Source: Thermocrinis sp.
GTDB taxonomy: Bacteria; Aquificota; Aquificia; Aquificales; Aquificaceae
Direction: 5' to 3'
Assembly (NCBI GenBank): GCA_020833645.1
Contig: JAJHRQ010000001.1
Span: 62,001 to 126,000, forward strand
DNA: 64,000 nucleotides
Numbering within the stretch: the stretch's first letter is position 1; each line of letters begins with the position of its first letter. Made by a program: the position numbers and the translations under genes. Below the pieces are notes generated by a model. It was not told where the DNA came from. It saw nothing but the letters and a program-made list of their open reading frames with translations, and did no database searches. Shown here piece after piece: positions 25,922-35,068 of this stretch.

Positions 25922-25927
25922 TATAAT
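25922..25927 (+). promoter_or_regulatory. -10 box of HARP, probable leaderless transcript
   Basis: A perfect TATAAT ends 11 nt before the ATG at 25939. No Shine-Dalgarno lies between, and the mRNA should start about 4-5 nt before the ATG. Confidence 0.55.
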
Positions 25928-25938
25928 TTTAATCAGAC

Positions 25939-26520
25939 ATGGAAATTTTCGTGCTTGATACAAGCGTATTTACAAACCCGGATGTGTATTCTCAGTTTGA
26001 AAGAGATCAGCTGGGTGCCATAGAGAACTTTCTCTCTTTGGCTTATCACTCAAAGGCTCAGTTTTATATGCCCCTTTCGGTTTATGAAGAGTTCAACAAG
26101 ATGGTCTCTCTTGGAGAGCTAAAGCCCAAGTTTGAATTGGTGGTGCGAATACGTTCCCCAAGGAGATATAACCTTATGATCCCGGCGGAGTTTTTGTATG
26201 AATTCATAGAGGAGGTCAGATACAGAATAAACAAGGGCTTGAGGGTGGCAGAAGAGCACACAAGAGAGGCAGGAAGGCTAACAGAAACCGAAACGGGTAG
26301 AGTAATAACCAAACTCAGGGAAAAATACAGAGAAGCCCTGAGGGTTGGCATAATAGACAGCAAGGAGGATGCGGATGTTTTACTGCTCGCTTACGAACTG
26401 GACGCCATCCTGGTAACGGGAGATGAAGGGCTGCATCGGTGGGCAGATAGGGTGGGCATAAAGCTTATAGATCCAAAGAGTTTTAGATACATATTGGAAA
26501 GCTTGGCAGGGATTAGGTGA
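25939..26520 (+). CDS. HARP: RNA-free, protein-only RNase P (PIN domain)
   Basis: HARP (homolog of Aquifex RNase P) cuts the 5' leaders from pre-tRNAs without an RNA subunit and replaces rnpA/rnpB in Aquificaceae. The PIN nuclease fold starts [11 protein letters not shown], with the metal-binding Asp at residue 7. Further acidic residues D140, D144, D146 and D162 lie in [20 protein letters not shown] and VTGDEGL, matching the catalytic set described for Aq_880 after a 2-residue offset. The region [35 protein letters not shown] is the family-specific helical insertion. The 193 residues compare with about 191 in Aquifex. It is often listed as an RNA ligase partner protein. Confidence 0.88.
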   Translation: MEIFVLDTSVFTNPDVYSQFERDQLGAIENFLSLAYHSKAQFYMPLSVYEEFNKMVSLGELKPKFELVVRIRSPRRYNLMIPAEFLYEFIEEVRYRINKGLRVAEEHTREAGRLTETETGRVITKLREKYREALRVGIIDSKEDADVLLLAYELDAILVTGDEGLHRWADRVGIKLIDPKSFRYILESLAGIR

Positions 26521-26587
26521 TAACCATCATATTGCATTCTATGAAAGTGATATTATCTTATAACTAAAACCTTTAAGGAGGTAAGTC

Positions 26588-26932
26588 ATGCAAAACGTAA
26601 CCTACAACTTTTTTGCCACCGAAAGGGCTGTTCAGGAGGTAACACGCATAGCAAAGGAAAACAACATAGAGGAGCCCATCCTCAGGATAAGGGTCGTTCC
26701 CGGCGGATGCTCTGGCTTTCAGTATGCCATGGGCTTTGACGACACCATAGAAGAAACAGACTTCGTCTTTGAATACCCCGGGCTTAAGATAGCCATAGAC
26801 CAATTCTCCATGCCCTATGTAAATAACGCAGAGCTGGACTATGTTATGGACTTTATGGGCGGTGGATTCACCATCAGGAACCCCAACGTCACTGGCACCT
26901 GCGGTTGCGGAAACAGCTTCTCCTGCGGATAA
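26588..26932 (+). CDS. IscA/ErpA-type Fe-S carrier
   Basis: A-type carriers bind Fe or a [2Fe-2S]/[4Fe-4S] cluster and deliver it to enzymes. The three ligand cysteines are visible: VPGGCSGFQYAMGF (about 39) and TGTCGCGNSFSC (about 104-113). It has 114 residues, the usual length. AAGGAGG ends 6 nt before the ATG. The upstream region includes GATATTATC, which shares a half with the Fur-like site ahead of the IscU-like gene. Confidence 0.88.
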   Translation: MQNVTYNFFATERAVQEVTRIAKENNIEEPILRIRVVPGGCSGFQYAMGFDDTIEETDFVFEYPGLKIAIDQFSMPYVNNAELDYVMDFMGGGFTIRNPNVTGTCGCGNSFSCG

Positions 26933-26934
26933 AA

Positions 26935-27324
26935 CTATCTTTCCCCCCTTTGGGGGGCTTCCTGAATAATAACTTCAATCCTTTCCGGCTCCACTTTATC
27001 CACAAGCATTAAGAATTTATAAGGGTTCCTCACTTCTACCTTTAACAAATACCTTCCGGTTTTCAAACCCCTAACATCCACAAAGGGCTGTAGGTTTTCC
27101 AAGGCAGTCTCTGAAACGAGTCTTTCCACAAAGCTAACCTTCATCCTGACCTTTTTTCTTGATAGCTTGTAGGCATAGTTGTTTTGGGCGTTTTTCAGCT
27201 CTACCTCTTTTTCCATAGATAGGCTTGCCCTCGTTCCAAAATTTACCGCAGACCACAGTAAAAAGCCCACAATGAGGGATACGACTTTGTATTGAATATC
27301 TTCAAAGAGTAGTTTCCTCAGCAT
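26935..27324 (-). CDS. YbbR-domain protein
   Basis: It has 129 residues. An N-terminal membrane anchor (about 12-30, YKVVSLIVGFLLWSAVNFG) is followed by one YbbR-like beta domain, with the pattern VELKNAQNNYAYKLS … VDVRGLKTGRYLLKVEV. YbbR/CdaR proteins with several such domains regulate the diadenylate cyclase CdaA in Gram-positives; this one has a single domain and no cdaA neighbour. It overlaps aroA by 7 bases. Confidence 0.65.
   Translation of the reverse strand: MLRKLLFEDIQYKVVSLIVGFLLWSAVNFGTRASLSMEKEVELKNAQNNYAYKLSRKKVRMKVSFVERLVSETALENLQPFVDVRGLKTGRYLLKVEVRNPYKFLMLVDKVEPERIEVIIQEAPQRGER
26943..26957. terminator. C6/G6 hairpin between convergent iscA and ybbR
   Basis: CCCCCC-TTT-GGGGGG lies 11 bases after the iscA stop and inside the last codons of the minus-strand ybbR gene. 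The tract that follows is not T-rich on the plus strand (CTTCCTGAA) and only weakly so on the minus strand, so it is a possible, not a classical, bidirectional terminator. Confidence 0.4.
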
Positions 27325-28610
27325 GTCAGCCTTTCTAAGTCTTGGAAGAAGTTAGGGTATGAGACCGCCACACACTCTGGATCGTCTATTTGGGTTTCTC
27401 CCTCTGCGGTAAGCCCAGCGATGGTGAAGCTCATGGCTATTCTGTGGTCTCCGTAGGTTTTTATGAGGGCACCTCGTAAGGGAGTTCCTCCCTCAATAGA
27501 AAAGCCATCTTCGTACTCCTCTACCTTGGCACCCATCCTTCTTAGGTTCTCCACGATTGCCTTTATACGGTCGCTCTCTTTTACCCTAAGCTCTCCCGCT
27601 CCCCTGACGGTAGAAACACCCTGTGCGTGGGCCATAACTATTGCAAGTATAGGGATTTCGTCAATAAGGCTTGGGACCTCTTCAGGATGAACATCCACCG
27701 CCCTTAGCCCTCCCGAGTATTTGACATACACATCTGCAACGGGCTCGCCGGATATTTCCCTCAGGTTTTCATACTGCACATGGGCACCCATCTGTCTTAG
27801 CTTTCTAAAAAAGCCATCCCTTGTAGGATTTACAAGGACATCTTTAAGCAGAATCTCGCTACCTTCCAAGAGGACCGCACCCGCAGTGAAAAAGGCGGCG
27901 GAGGATGGGTCCGCAGGACAAAGGATCTCCGTAGCCTTCAAGGTCTGCCCTCCCTCCAGCTTTACAACCCTGCCATCCTTTCCATCGTAGGAGATGAGCT
28001 TTACACCCATTGCAGAAAGTAGCCTTTCAGTGTGGTCCCGAGAGAGGTAGGGCTCATACACCTCTGTAATACCCTCTGCCCTTAACCCAGCTAGAAGTAC
28101 GCAGGATTTTACCTGGGCAGATGCCTTTTTGTTAAAGAGGGATATGCCCTTTAGTGCTCCACCCCTTATGGCAATGGGTAGCTTGTCTCCCCCTTCTCTG
28201 CCATCCAAGTGGGCACCCATCCTTCTTAGAGGTTCCACCACCCTGAGCATAGGTCTTCTTCTTAGGCTTTGGTCTCCCGTGAGGACCGCAAAAAACCTCT
28301 GAGTAGCCAAGACGCCGAGCATGAGCCGGGCTGTGGTGCCCGAGTTCTTTGCGTCAAGAACCCTTTGAGGTTCCAAAAGCTCAAAGTTTGAACCCTTTAT
28401 CCTTAAAGTGCCATTTTTGTACCGGACTTTAACACCCAAAGCTCTTATTATGTTAAGGGTTGCCAAGGTGTCTTTGGACAAAAGCCACTCTTGAACGTAG
28501 CTTTCTCCCTCCGCCAAAGCTGGCAGTATAACCGCCCTGTGGGAGATGGATTTGTCAGAGGGAACCCTTAGCTCACCCTTTAGGCACCGACCTTTCCTTA
28601 CGCTTTTCAC
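27318..28610 (-). CDS. aroA: EPSP synthase (3-phosphoshikimate 1-carboxyvinyltransferase)
   Basis: It makes 5-enolpyruvylshikimate 3-phosphate in the aromatic pathway, complementing aroE in this window. Motifs are LRVPSDKSISHRAVIL (about 15-30), NSGTTARLMLGVLA (about 88-101), RDHTERLLSAMG (about 190) and AGELRVKESDRI (about 330-341) near the catalytic Asp/Glu. It has 430 residues, the usual length. A short 46-bp gap separates it from the histidine kinase gene upstream. Confidence 0.95.
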   Translation of the reverse strand: MKSVRKGRCLKGELRVPSDKSISHRAVILPALAEGESYVQEWLLSKDTLATLNIIRALGVKVRYKNGTLRIKGSNFELLEPQRVLDAKNSGTTARLMLGVLATQRFFAVLTGDQSLRRRPMLRVVEPLRRMGAHLDGREGGDKLPIAIRGGALKGISLFNKKASAQVKSCVLLAGLRAEGITEVYEPYLSRDHTERLLSAMGVKLISYDGKDGRVVKLEGGQTLKATEILCPADPSSAAFFTAGAVLLEGSEILLKDVLVNPTRDGFFRKLRQMGAHVQYENLREISGEPVADVYVKYSGGLRAVDVHPEEVPSLIDEIPILAIVMAHAQGVSTVRGAGELRVKESDRIKAIVENLRRMGAKVEEYEDGFSIEGGTPLRGALIKTYGDHRIAMSFTIAGLTAEGETQIDDPECVAVSYPNFFQDLERLTC

Positions 28611-28656
28611 TTAAAAGATTATCTTACATCCTCTGTTATAGGTCAAGAGGAAAGAC

Positions 28657-29640
28657 TTAAATTACTCTAAACTCCCTAAAGCAGAGGTGGGCACTGTAGT
28701 GCTTTTTTATGCGGATAAATAACTCACTGTCCATCCTTTGGGCATGCCTTTGCAAAAGCCTTAGCCCTAAGCCCATGCCTCTCTTAGCATTTTCCACAAA
28801 GTCATTTCTTACGCTGAAGAGCACTCGGTCCTTGCCCACGGAGATCCTCAAATGTATAAAGCTCTTTGAATACTTTATGGCGTTGCTAAGGAGGTTATAA
28901 AGCACGTCCTCCAGAATTCGTTCGTCCGTATGCAAGTAAAGATCTTTTCCTTTCCTAAAGATAAATTTTTTTTCCTTTACCTCATCCTCAAAAAAGCTAA
29001 GCACATTCTCCAGAACACTCCAGAAATCCACCCAAACCTTGACAGGCTTTAGTTCTTCCTCCGATAGCCTGAGGATCAAGCTAACGTCCTTCTCAAGCCT
29101 CTTTATACTCCTTTGCATCCTACCTAAGGCTTGAGGAGAGTTGGTTTTTTGCAAAAGGTTAAGGTTTGTCTTTTGAACCGCCAGAAAGTTCCCAAGCTTG
29201 TGGCTTATGGACTTTATTAAAAACCTACCAAACTCCCTGCCCTCTTCTACATTTCTCCAAAGTTTTTCCAAAGCCAACTGATAGACCAAAATCAAAGAAA
29301 AGATCAGCAAAAACTGAAAAAAGAATAATCTCTTTAGGCTCGGCTTTATGCTCTCCTTTAAATACTCTTCCCTCACAGCCACATAGACATTTTTAGAAGG
29401 GTCGGAAGGGTCCCTAAAGGAAAAGGAAAAGCCCGTTGGAATTTCCTCGGAGACAAGGAAGTATTCATCTCCCCTATGGTTTTTGCTTATGGTGTAAAGA
29501 AGATAATGGGAGTATGCCCTAAAGTAGATGCCTTCCTCTACTGTTCTTTTTAGTTCAAAGAACACAAGAATGTTCAACGCTATAAAGCCGACGGTGATCA
29601 GGGAAAGGAAAATTAGCATAAGCTTTAGCCTTTCACCCAA
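28657..29640 (-). CDS. Sensor histidine kinase, two-span
   Basis: It has 327 residues. Two membrane helices (about 7-29 and 103-123) flank an ~70-residue periplasmic sensor segment. The H-box is KSISHKLGNFLAVQKTNL (His near 147), the N-box DVLYNLLSNAIKYS (about 245-258), and the G-box is the compact GMGLGLRLL (about 288). It overlaps the response regulator gene by 8 bases and is its likely partner. The sensed signal cannot be read from sequence; phosphate is possible given the Pho-box-like site at 38992, but that is a guess. Confidence 0.85.
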   Translation of the reverse strand: MGERLKLMLIFLSLITVGFIALNILVFFELKRTVEEGIYFRAYSHYLLYTISKNHRGDEYFLVSEEIPTGFSFSFRDPSDPSKNVYVAVREEYLKESIKPSLKRLFFFQFLLIFSLILVYQLALEKLWRNVEEGREFGRFLIKSISHKLGNFLAVQKTNLNLLQKTNSPQALGRMQRSIKRLEKDVSLILRLSEEELKPVKVWVDFWSVLENVLSFFEDEVKEKKFIFRKGKDLYLHTDERILEDVLYNLLSNAIKYSKSFIHLRISVGKDRVLFSVRNDFVENAKRGMGLGLRLLQRHAQRMDSELFIRIKKHYSAHLCFREFRVI

Positions 29641-30277
29641 CGCGGTATCCCCTTCCTTTCATGGTCTTTATAAATCCTTCCGGTAGCAACTTTCTAAGGT
29701 TCTTTACGTGTGCCCTCACTACATCTTCCCCCACCGGTTCGTCACCCCACACATAGTTAAGGATTTCTTCTTGGGAGACAAAGCGCCCCCTGTTTTCCAC
29801 CAAAAACTTCAAAACAAGCCAGTCCTTTTTGCTCAAAGAAATGGGCTTTCCCTTCACCTTTACCATCTCTTTGCTAAAGCAGACCTCCACTTCGTCAATA
29901 ACCACCACATCCTGCGGGTTTTTCCTTCTGTATAGGGCTTTTAGCCTCAAGATCAGCTCCTCCATCTCAAAGGGCTTTGTTAGATAGTCATCTGCCCCAA
30001 GCTCAAAACAGGTGCGTTTGTCTTCAAGCCTTTGCTTGGCGGTAAGAACAAGGATGGGAGTTTCTTTGTCCTTTTCTCTGATAGCCTTTATAAGCTCCTC
30101 ACCCCCTATGTGTGGCATCATCAGGTCAAGGACGATCACGTCGTAGCGAGATACCTCCAAGAGGTCCATAACCTCCCTTGGGTCATACACCCAATCTGTA
30201 ATAAATCCCTCCGACTGCAAGTACTCTGTTAGGCTCTCCCCCAAAAGCCGGTCATCTTCCACCAAAAGCACCTTCAT
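29633..30277 (-). CDS. OmpR/PhoB-family response regulator
   Basis: It has 214 residues. The receiver domain has the acidic pair (EDDRLLGE, residues 7-8), the phospho-acceptor Asp in VIVLDLMMP (about 52) and Lys in LTKPFEME (about 100). The winged-helix C-terminal domain is of the OmpR/PhoB type (SKKDWLVLKFLVENRGRFVSQEEILNYVW). Such regulators usually bind direct repeats spaced 11 bp, as at 38992-39009. It overlaps radA by 4 bases. Confidence 0.9.
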   Translation of the reverse strand: MKVLLVEDDRLLGESLTEYLQSEGFITDWVYDPREVMDLLEVSRYDVIVLDLMMPHIGGEELIKAIREKDKETPILVLTAKQRLEDKRTCFELGADDYLTKPFEMEELILRLKALYRRKNPQDVVVIDEVEVCFSKEMVKVKGKPISLSKKDWLVLKFLVENRGRFVSQEEILNYVWGDEPVGEDVVRAHVKNLRKLLPEGFIKTMKGRGYRVG

Positions 30278-31605
30278 AGCAAAAGCTCAAGGGCTTCTTT
30301 TATGTGGGAAACTGCGTATATTTCCATATCATCCATCTCAAGGATGTTGCCCTTTGGAACCATTGCCCTTTTAAAGCCAAAGCGTTTGCCCTCTTTTAGT
30401 CTCATCTCCGGAAAATGCACCGCCCTGACCTCTCCACCCAAGCCCAGCTCTCCAAAGACCACCACATCCCCCAGCTCTTTTCCTTTCACGGAGGATGCTA
30501 TGGCTAAGGCTACCGCCAGGTCCCCCGCAGGCTCCACGATCTGCATACCTCCCACCACGTTCACAAAGACATCTTTATCCCTTGTGAATATTTTAGCCTC
30601 CTTCTCAAGGACCGCAAGGATGAGGGCAAGGCGGTTTATATCATAGCCCTGGGTCCTTCTCTGAGGTGTTGTGTACAGGGCGTCTATGACTAAGGCTTGC
30701 ACCTCCAAAAGCACCGGCTTGTTGCCCTCCGTGTGAGGAAATACCACACTGCCCGGGCTTGCCCTTCTCTCTTGCAAAAATAGGGCTGAGGGCTCGGGCA
30801 CCTCCTCCAATCCCCTTTCCGTCATCTTAAAAACTACCATCTCCCCACTTGCACCAAAGCGATTCTTAACCACCTTTAAAACTCGGTAAAAGCTGAACCT
30901 TTCTCCTTCAAAATAAAGGACTGTATCCACCAGATGTTCCAGAACCTTCGGACCTGCAATGCTTCCCTCCTTGGTGATCTGTCCTACTATGAACACTGGG
31001 ATGTCCCTTCTTTTGCAAAACTCTGCCAGCTTGTATGCACACTCCCTAACCTGTGCCACTGAACCGGGTGCAGATTCCAACTGGGAAGAATGAATGGTCT
31101 GTATAGAATCCACCACCAAAAGGCTTGGCTTTAGCTCTTGGATGGTTTCCAAAATATACTCAAGCTCAGTCTCGGGCAAAAGGTAGAGGTTTTCCCCTTC
31201 CACTTTTAGCCTTTTTGCCCTCGTTCCTATCTGACTGCCCGACTCTTCCCCAGATACATACAGCACCTTTCCGTAAGCCTTTGAGTATTTTTCCGCCAAC
31301 TGCAAAAGCAGGGTAGATTTTCCTATACCTGGCTCCCCTGCAATCAGCAAAACCTGCCCCTTTACAAGCCCTCCACCCAATGCTAAGTCCATCTGTTCAA
31401 AGCCAGTAGATAGCCTTTTTAGGTCCTCCTCCACCCACATGGGTAAGGGCTTGTAGGTCATGGCAGGACCAAGGGTCTTGGTGGCAACCCTTTCCCTCTC
31501 TTCCACCATACTGTTCCAAGCACCGCAGGAAGGACACCTTCCAAACCACTTGGTGGAGGAGTATCCACACTCCTGACAAACGAAGACTGTCTTTTCCTTC
31601 TTCAT
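30274..31605 (-). CDS. radA: DNA repair protein RadA
   Basis: RadA helps process recombination intermediates by branch migration. The N-terminal zinc finger is CQECGYSSTKWFGRCPSCG (about 10-28), Walker A GEPGIGKST (about 90-98), the KNRFGASGE motif (about 251-259) and a C-terminal Lon-protease-like domain (GGMQIVEPAGDLAVALAIAS region). It has 443 residues, the normal length. It overlaps moaA by 4 bases and the response regulator by 4 bases. Confidence 0.95.
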   Translation of the reverse strand: MKKEKTVFVCQECGYSSTKWFGRCPSCGAWNSMVEERERVATKTLGPAMTYKPLPMWVEEDLKRLSTGFEQMDLALGGGLVKGQVLLIAGEPGIGKSTLLLQLAEKYSKAYGKVLYVSGEESGSQIGTRAKRLKVEGENLYLLPETELEYILETIQELKPSLLVVDSIQTIHSSQLESAPGSVAQVRECAYKLAEFCKRRDIPVFIVGQITKEGSIAGPKVLEHLVDTVLYFEGERFSFYRVLKVVKNRFGASGEMVVFKMTERGLEEVPEPSALFLQERRASPGSVVFPHTEGNKPVLLEVQALVIDALYTTPQRRTQGYDINRLALILAVLEKEAKIFTRDKDVFVNVVGGMQIVEPAGDLAVALAIASSVKGKELGDVVVFGELGLGGEVRAVHFPEMRLKEGKRFGFKRAMVPKGNILEMDDMEIYAVSHIKEALELLL

Positions 31606-32594
31606 CCCCCTAACTTAAACATCTCCACTTTTTTGGGCTTTATGCCCTTTTCCAAAAGCTCAAGCCTTTCCTCTGAATACCTGTCCTTTCTTTTTTCCCA
31701 AAGGGCCACTATAAAATCCCTTATTTTCTCGTCCCTTGCGCCACCCCTTAGAAGGCTCTTTAGGTCATAGCCGTCGCTTGCAAAGAGGCACGTGAAAAGC
31801 TTGCCATCTGCGGTTAGCCTCAAACGATTGCACTCCCCACAGAAGGGCTGGGTTACAGACGCTATTATCCCAAACTTGTAGCCATCCTCCAGCATAAGCC
31901 TCTCTGCAGTTTCTCCCTTCCTTTGCCTTCCGATGGGTTTTACTCTGTACCTTTGGGAGATGGCGTTGATAATATCCTTGGCGGAAAAGACCCGTTCAAG
32001 GGACCATCCGTTTAAAGTTCCCACATCCATAAACTCTATAAACCTAACTTCCACCCCCAAGGGTCTGAAAAACTCTATAAAGTCTAAAATTTCATCGTCG
32101 TTTATATCCCTCACCACGCATACGTTTACCTTGACCGAAAGCCCAAGCTCCAAGCTTCTGTGTATGCCCTCTAAAATCTGACCCACTTTAACATCCCTTC
32201 CCACAAGCTTAGAAAGGGTCTGATCCCTCAAAGAAGGAAGGCTCACAGTTACTCTCTTTAACCCTGCCAAAGCTAAATCTTGGACCTTGTCTCCTAACAA
32301 AAAGCCGTTGGTGGTAAGGGCTATGTCTTCTACCTCTTGGCTTATGAGGGCTAATAATTTTTCTAAATGCCTTCTAAGAAGTGGCTCTCCGCCGGTAAGC
32401 CTTACCTTTTTAACCCCAAGCCCTTTGACTATACGCACCACCCTTGCGATCTCCTCAAAGCTCAGAATCTCTTCCCTTTTGAAGAACTCATAATGTTCCC
32501 CCTCTGGCATACAAAACTGACATCTAAAGTTGCACCGGTCTGTTACCGATACTCGCAGGTCCTTTAGCTCTCTTCCAAGCTGGTCTATGGGCAT
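31602..32594 (-). CDS. moaA: GTP 3',8-cyclase, molybdenum cofactor synthesis
   Basis: This radical SAM enzyme converts GTP in the first step of molybdopterin synthesis. The N-terminal cluster is CNFRCQFCMPEG (about 21-32), and the GTP-side cluster CGECNRLRLTADGKLFTCLF (about 256-275). It ends EMFKLGG rather than the usual GG-containing tail in a longer context, but two terminal Gly residues are present (LGG), as required for MoaA activity in known enzymes. It has 330 residues. It lies 10 bases after mqnD. Confidence 0.93.
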   Translation of the reverse strand: MPIDQLGRELKDLRVSVTDRCNFRCQFCMPEGEHYEFFKREEILSFEEIARVVRIVKGLGVKKVRLTGGEPLLRRHLEKLLALISQEVEDIALTTNGFLLGDKVQDLALAGLKRVTVSLPSLRDQTLSKLVGRDVKVGQILEGIHRSLELGLSVKVNVCVVRDINDDEILDFIEFFRPLGVEVRFIEFMDVGTLNGWSLERVFSAKDIINAISQRYRVKPIGRQRKGETAERLMLEDGYKFGIIASVTQPFCGECNRLRLTADGKLFTCLFASDGYDLKSLLRGGARDEKIRDFIVALWEKRKDRYSEERLELLEKGIKPKKVEMFKLGG

Positions 32595-32604
32595 TCTTTA
32601 AAAT

Positions 32605-33441
32605 TTAAACCTCGTCGGAAAATATCACCTCCGGTGGAGGGACCTCTATAATCCCCCTTTGGTAGCCAAGGCTCAAAAGTAGCCTCACCGCCCTCCTGCC
32701 ATCCTCTCCGTAATCTATTGTCCTCTCATTCACATACATGCTTACAAATTTTTTTGTTTTTTCTGTGTCTTCCTTTATGTCCCTTGCGTACTCCCTTGCG
32801 TATTTTAGGGCTTCCTCCGGGTGGGACAAGGCGTACTCTACGCTCTTTCTCATAAGCCTTTCTATCTTTTGGATGACCTCCTTTCCCAAGTCCTTCCTAA
32901 CCACATTGCCACCCAAGGGCAAAGGCAAACCAAAGCTTTCCTTCCACCACTCACCCAAATCAACCACCTTGCTTAGTCCCTTATCTTTATAGCTCAGTTG
33001 TCCTTCGTGGATCACCAAGCCCGCCTTTACCTCCCCCGAAAGCACTGCGTCAAGCACTTTGTCAAAGGGTATAACCACCGGCTCAAAGTCCGGTTCATAA
33101 AGCTTTAAAACCAAGTAGGCAGTGGTCAATTTCCCCGGCACTGCGACCCTTTCCCCCTTCAAGCTCTTTAACTCCTCCTTTGCCACAACCAAGGGACCGT
33201 AGCCATCCCCCACACTACCACCGCTCGGAAGCACTAAGTATTTGTCCGCTATGTATGGGTATGCATGAAAAGAAACCGCAGAAACTTCGTAGGTCCCCTC
33301 CAGGGCACGTTGATTGAGGGTCTCAATATCCGCCAAAACGTGCTCTATCTCTAAACCTTCCGTGTCTATGACCCCCGCAGTGAGAGGATAGAACATAAAA
33401 GCATCGTCTGAATCTGGGCTATGGGCAATCCTAATACGCAC
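32605..33441 (-). CDS. mqnD: 1,4-dihydroxy-6-naphthoate synthase
   Basis: MqnD converts cyclic dehypoxanthine futalosine to 1,4-dihydroxy-6-naphthoate in the futalosine route to menaquinone. The protein opens IAHSPDSDDAFMFYPLTAG and contains EVSAVSFHAYPYI and GYGPLVVAKE, typical of the family and its periplasmic-binding-protein fold. It has 278 residues, the normal size. Aquificaceae use this route for menaquinone/methionaquinone. With moaA, radA and the two-component genes it forms one minus-strand operon. Confidence 0.9.
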   Translation of the reverse strand: MRIRIAHSPDSDDAFMFYPLTAGVIDTEGLEIEHVLADIETLNQRALEGTYEVSAVSFHAYPYIADKYLVLPSGGSVGDGYGPLVVAKEELKSLKGERVAVPGKLTTAYLVLKLYEPDFEPVVIPFDKVLDAVLSGEVKAGLVIHEGQLSYKDKGLSKVVDLGEWWKESFGLPLPLGGNVVRKDLGKEVIQKIERLMRKSVEYALSHPEEALKYAREYARDIKEDTEKTKKFVSMYVNERTIDYGEDGRRAVRLLLSLGYQRGIIEVPPPEVIFSDEV

Positions 33442-33492
33442 AGGAAAAATTATAATCCCTTGCCTTCCTTTTGTGCTATAGCAAAAATCAGT

Positions 33493-35064
33493 TTACAGCA
33501 AAGTTATCCGCTTTCCTCTTTCATAAACTGCCCTAACTGCCCTCTCTTTTTCCGCATCCTTCCTGTACTTATCCACGAAGAACATCTCTCCCACAGCCCT
33601 ATCCTTTGTAAGCGTAAGGACCGAGTAGCCCCATATTTTATGCTCTAGATACTTAGTCCAAGGGTTTTGGTTCTTTTCCGCTTGGGCAAACTCCACGTGG
33701 TTTGACACGCCGTAATCTTTCCACCAGGTGGTCTCTGCGGCACTGATGGAGGAAATGGCTGGCGCCATAAACTCCATCGCAAGAACCTTTTGATAGTCTC
33801 CTTCAAACTTGTCTGGGACCTCTGCCACCAGCCCCGCATGCCTGTCCCCCGTTATGATAACCAGATTGTCTATAGCCTTTGACTCTAAAAACCTGAGGAT
33901 CTCTTCCCTCTCTCCTGCGTAGCCATCCCAAGCATCCAAAGAACCAAAGAGTCCGTTGACCCTACCCTGAACGAACTGAACCTCGTTTGCCCAAACTTTC
34001 CAGTGGTAGCCTCTTTCTTCCAGCTTTCTGAAAAACCAAGCCTTTTGTTCCTTTCCCAGCATGGAGGTTTTTCTCTGTTCGGGACAGCCTGGGTCCGCAT
34101 ACCTCCTATTACAAGGTTGAGGTGTCCTGTAGGACCTCTCGTCGGTGCATATCAAGTGAAGGAGGTCTCCTACCTTGAAGTCCCTGTATATGGTTATCCA
34201 CTTCAATGGATCCCTTGAGTTTAGGTCTAACTTTACCTTGGCGGGTGTGTAGGTAAGCCATGCCTGTATGGCTATCCTCCTTAGTGCCAAGCTCTGGGCT
34301 TTTTTCCTGTAAAAGGGGTGTCCGGGCAACAGGTAGTAGCCTCCCTCGTAGTCGTAGGAGTAATCGTTGGCGTACTCGTGGTCATCCCAGATGTATATAA
34401 AAGGATGCATAGCACGGGCAAGCTGGTAGTCCTTGTCAGAAAGATAGGTTCTGTAAAGGTAAAGGTAGTCCTCTAAGGTGAGGGCTATTTTCCCACCGGA
34501 GGGAAGGTTCAGGTCCCTTCCGGGCACCCTTGGCGGTCCGTAGATTTTCTCGTAAATTTGGTCTCCCAGATGCACCACAAAACCTACGTCCTCTTGGGAA
34601 ATGTGCCTAAAGGCGGAGAAGTAGCCGTCCGCATAGTTTTGGCAGACAACAAAGGCAAACCTAAACTCCTCCGGGCTTCCAGCGGGCAGTGTTTTGAACC
34701 TTCCCGTCAAAGATGGAACATCTGCGTACACAAAGCGGTAATAGTAAGTGCCCCCTGGCTTTAATCCATCTATGGTAAGCTTTACCGTGTAGTCCCTTGA
34801 GGGGTTTATTCTGTCTGCAGGGACACGAACTTGGACCACCTCTGAAAAATCAGGCTTTGTGGATATCTCAAGCACCAGGTCCCTTTTCATGCTTTCGTGG
34901 ACCCTCGGCTCAATCCTCGTCCATAACACCACACTGTCCTGGGTAGGGTCTCCGCTTGCAACGCCCTGGGGAAAGACTTCGGGTGTGTCGCTGGCAAAGG
35001 CTTCTAAGTTCCTGGCAATTAAGTACAGCAGGGGTACGCTTACGAACTCTCTTCTTGTAAGCAT
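33493..35064 (-). CDS. phoD: PhoD-type alkaline phosphatase/phosphodiesterase
   Basis: It is an exported Ca/Fe-dependent phosphatase that releases phosphate from organic esters. A Tat-type signal is visible (TRREFVSVPLLYLIA, residues 3-17). Metal-site motifs are FVVHLGDQIYE (about 180-190), WDDHEYANDYSYDYEGG (about 245-261) and VIITGDRHAGLVAEV (about 408-422). It has 523 residues, the usual length. It is the last gene of the receptor-exbB-exbD-tonB unit, 4 bases after tonB, which suggests a joint phosphorus-acquisition function. Confidence 0.92.
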   Translation of the reverse strand: MLTRREFVSVPLLYLIARNLEAFASDTPEVFPQGVASGDPTQDSVVLWTRIEPRVHESMKRDLVLEISTKPDFSEVVQVRVPADRINPSRDYTVKLTIDGLKPGGTYYYRFVYADVPSLTGRFKTLPAGSPEEFRFAFVVCQNYADGYFSAFRHISQEDVGFVVHLGDQIYEKIYGPPRVPGRDLNLPSGGKIALTLEDYLYLYRTYLSDKDYQLARAMHPFIYIWDDHEYANDYSYDYEGGYYLLPGHPFYRKKAQSLALRRIAIQAWLTYTPAKVKLDLNSRDPLKWITIYRDFKVGDLLHLICTDERSYRTPQPCNRRYADPGCPEQRKTSMLGKEQKAWFFRKLEERGYHWKVWANEVQFVQGRVNGLFGSLDAWDGYAGEREEILRFLESKAIDNLVIITGDRHAGLVAEVPDKFEGDYQKVLAMEFMAPAISSISAAETTWWKDYGVSNHVEFAQAEKNQNPWTKYLEHKIWGYSVLTLTKDRAVGEMFFVDKYRKDAEKERAVRAVYERGKRITLL

Positions 35065-35068
35065 GTCT

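Noticed and set aside
26943-26957. Strong bidirectional terminator
   Set aside because: The stem is perfect but neither side has a convincing T-run; kept only as a weak terminator feature.
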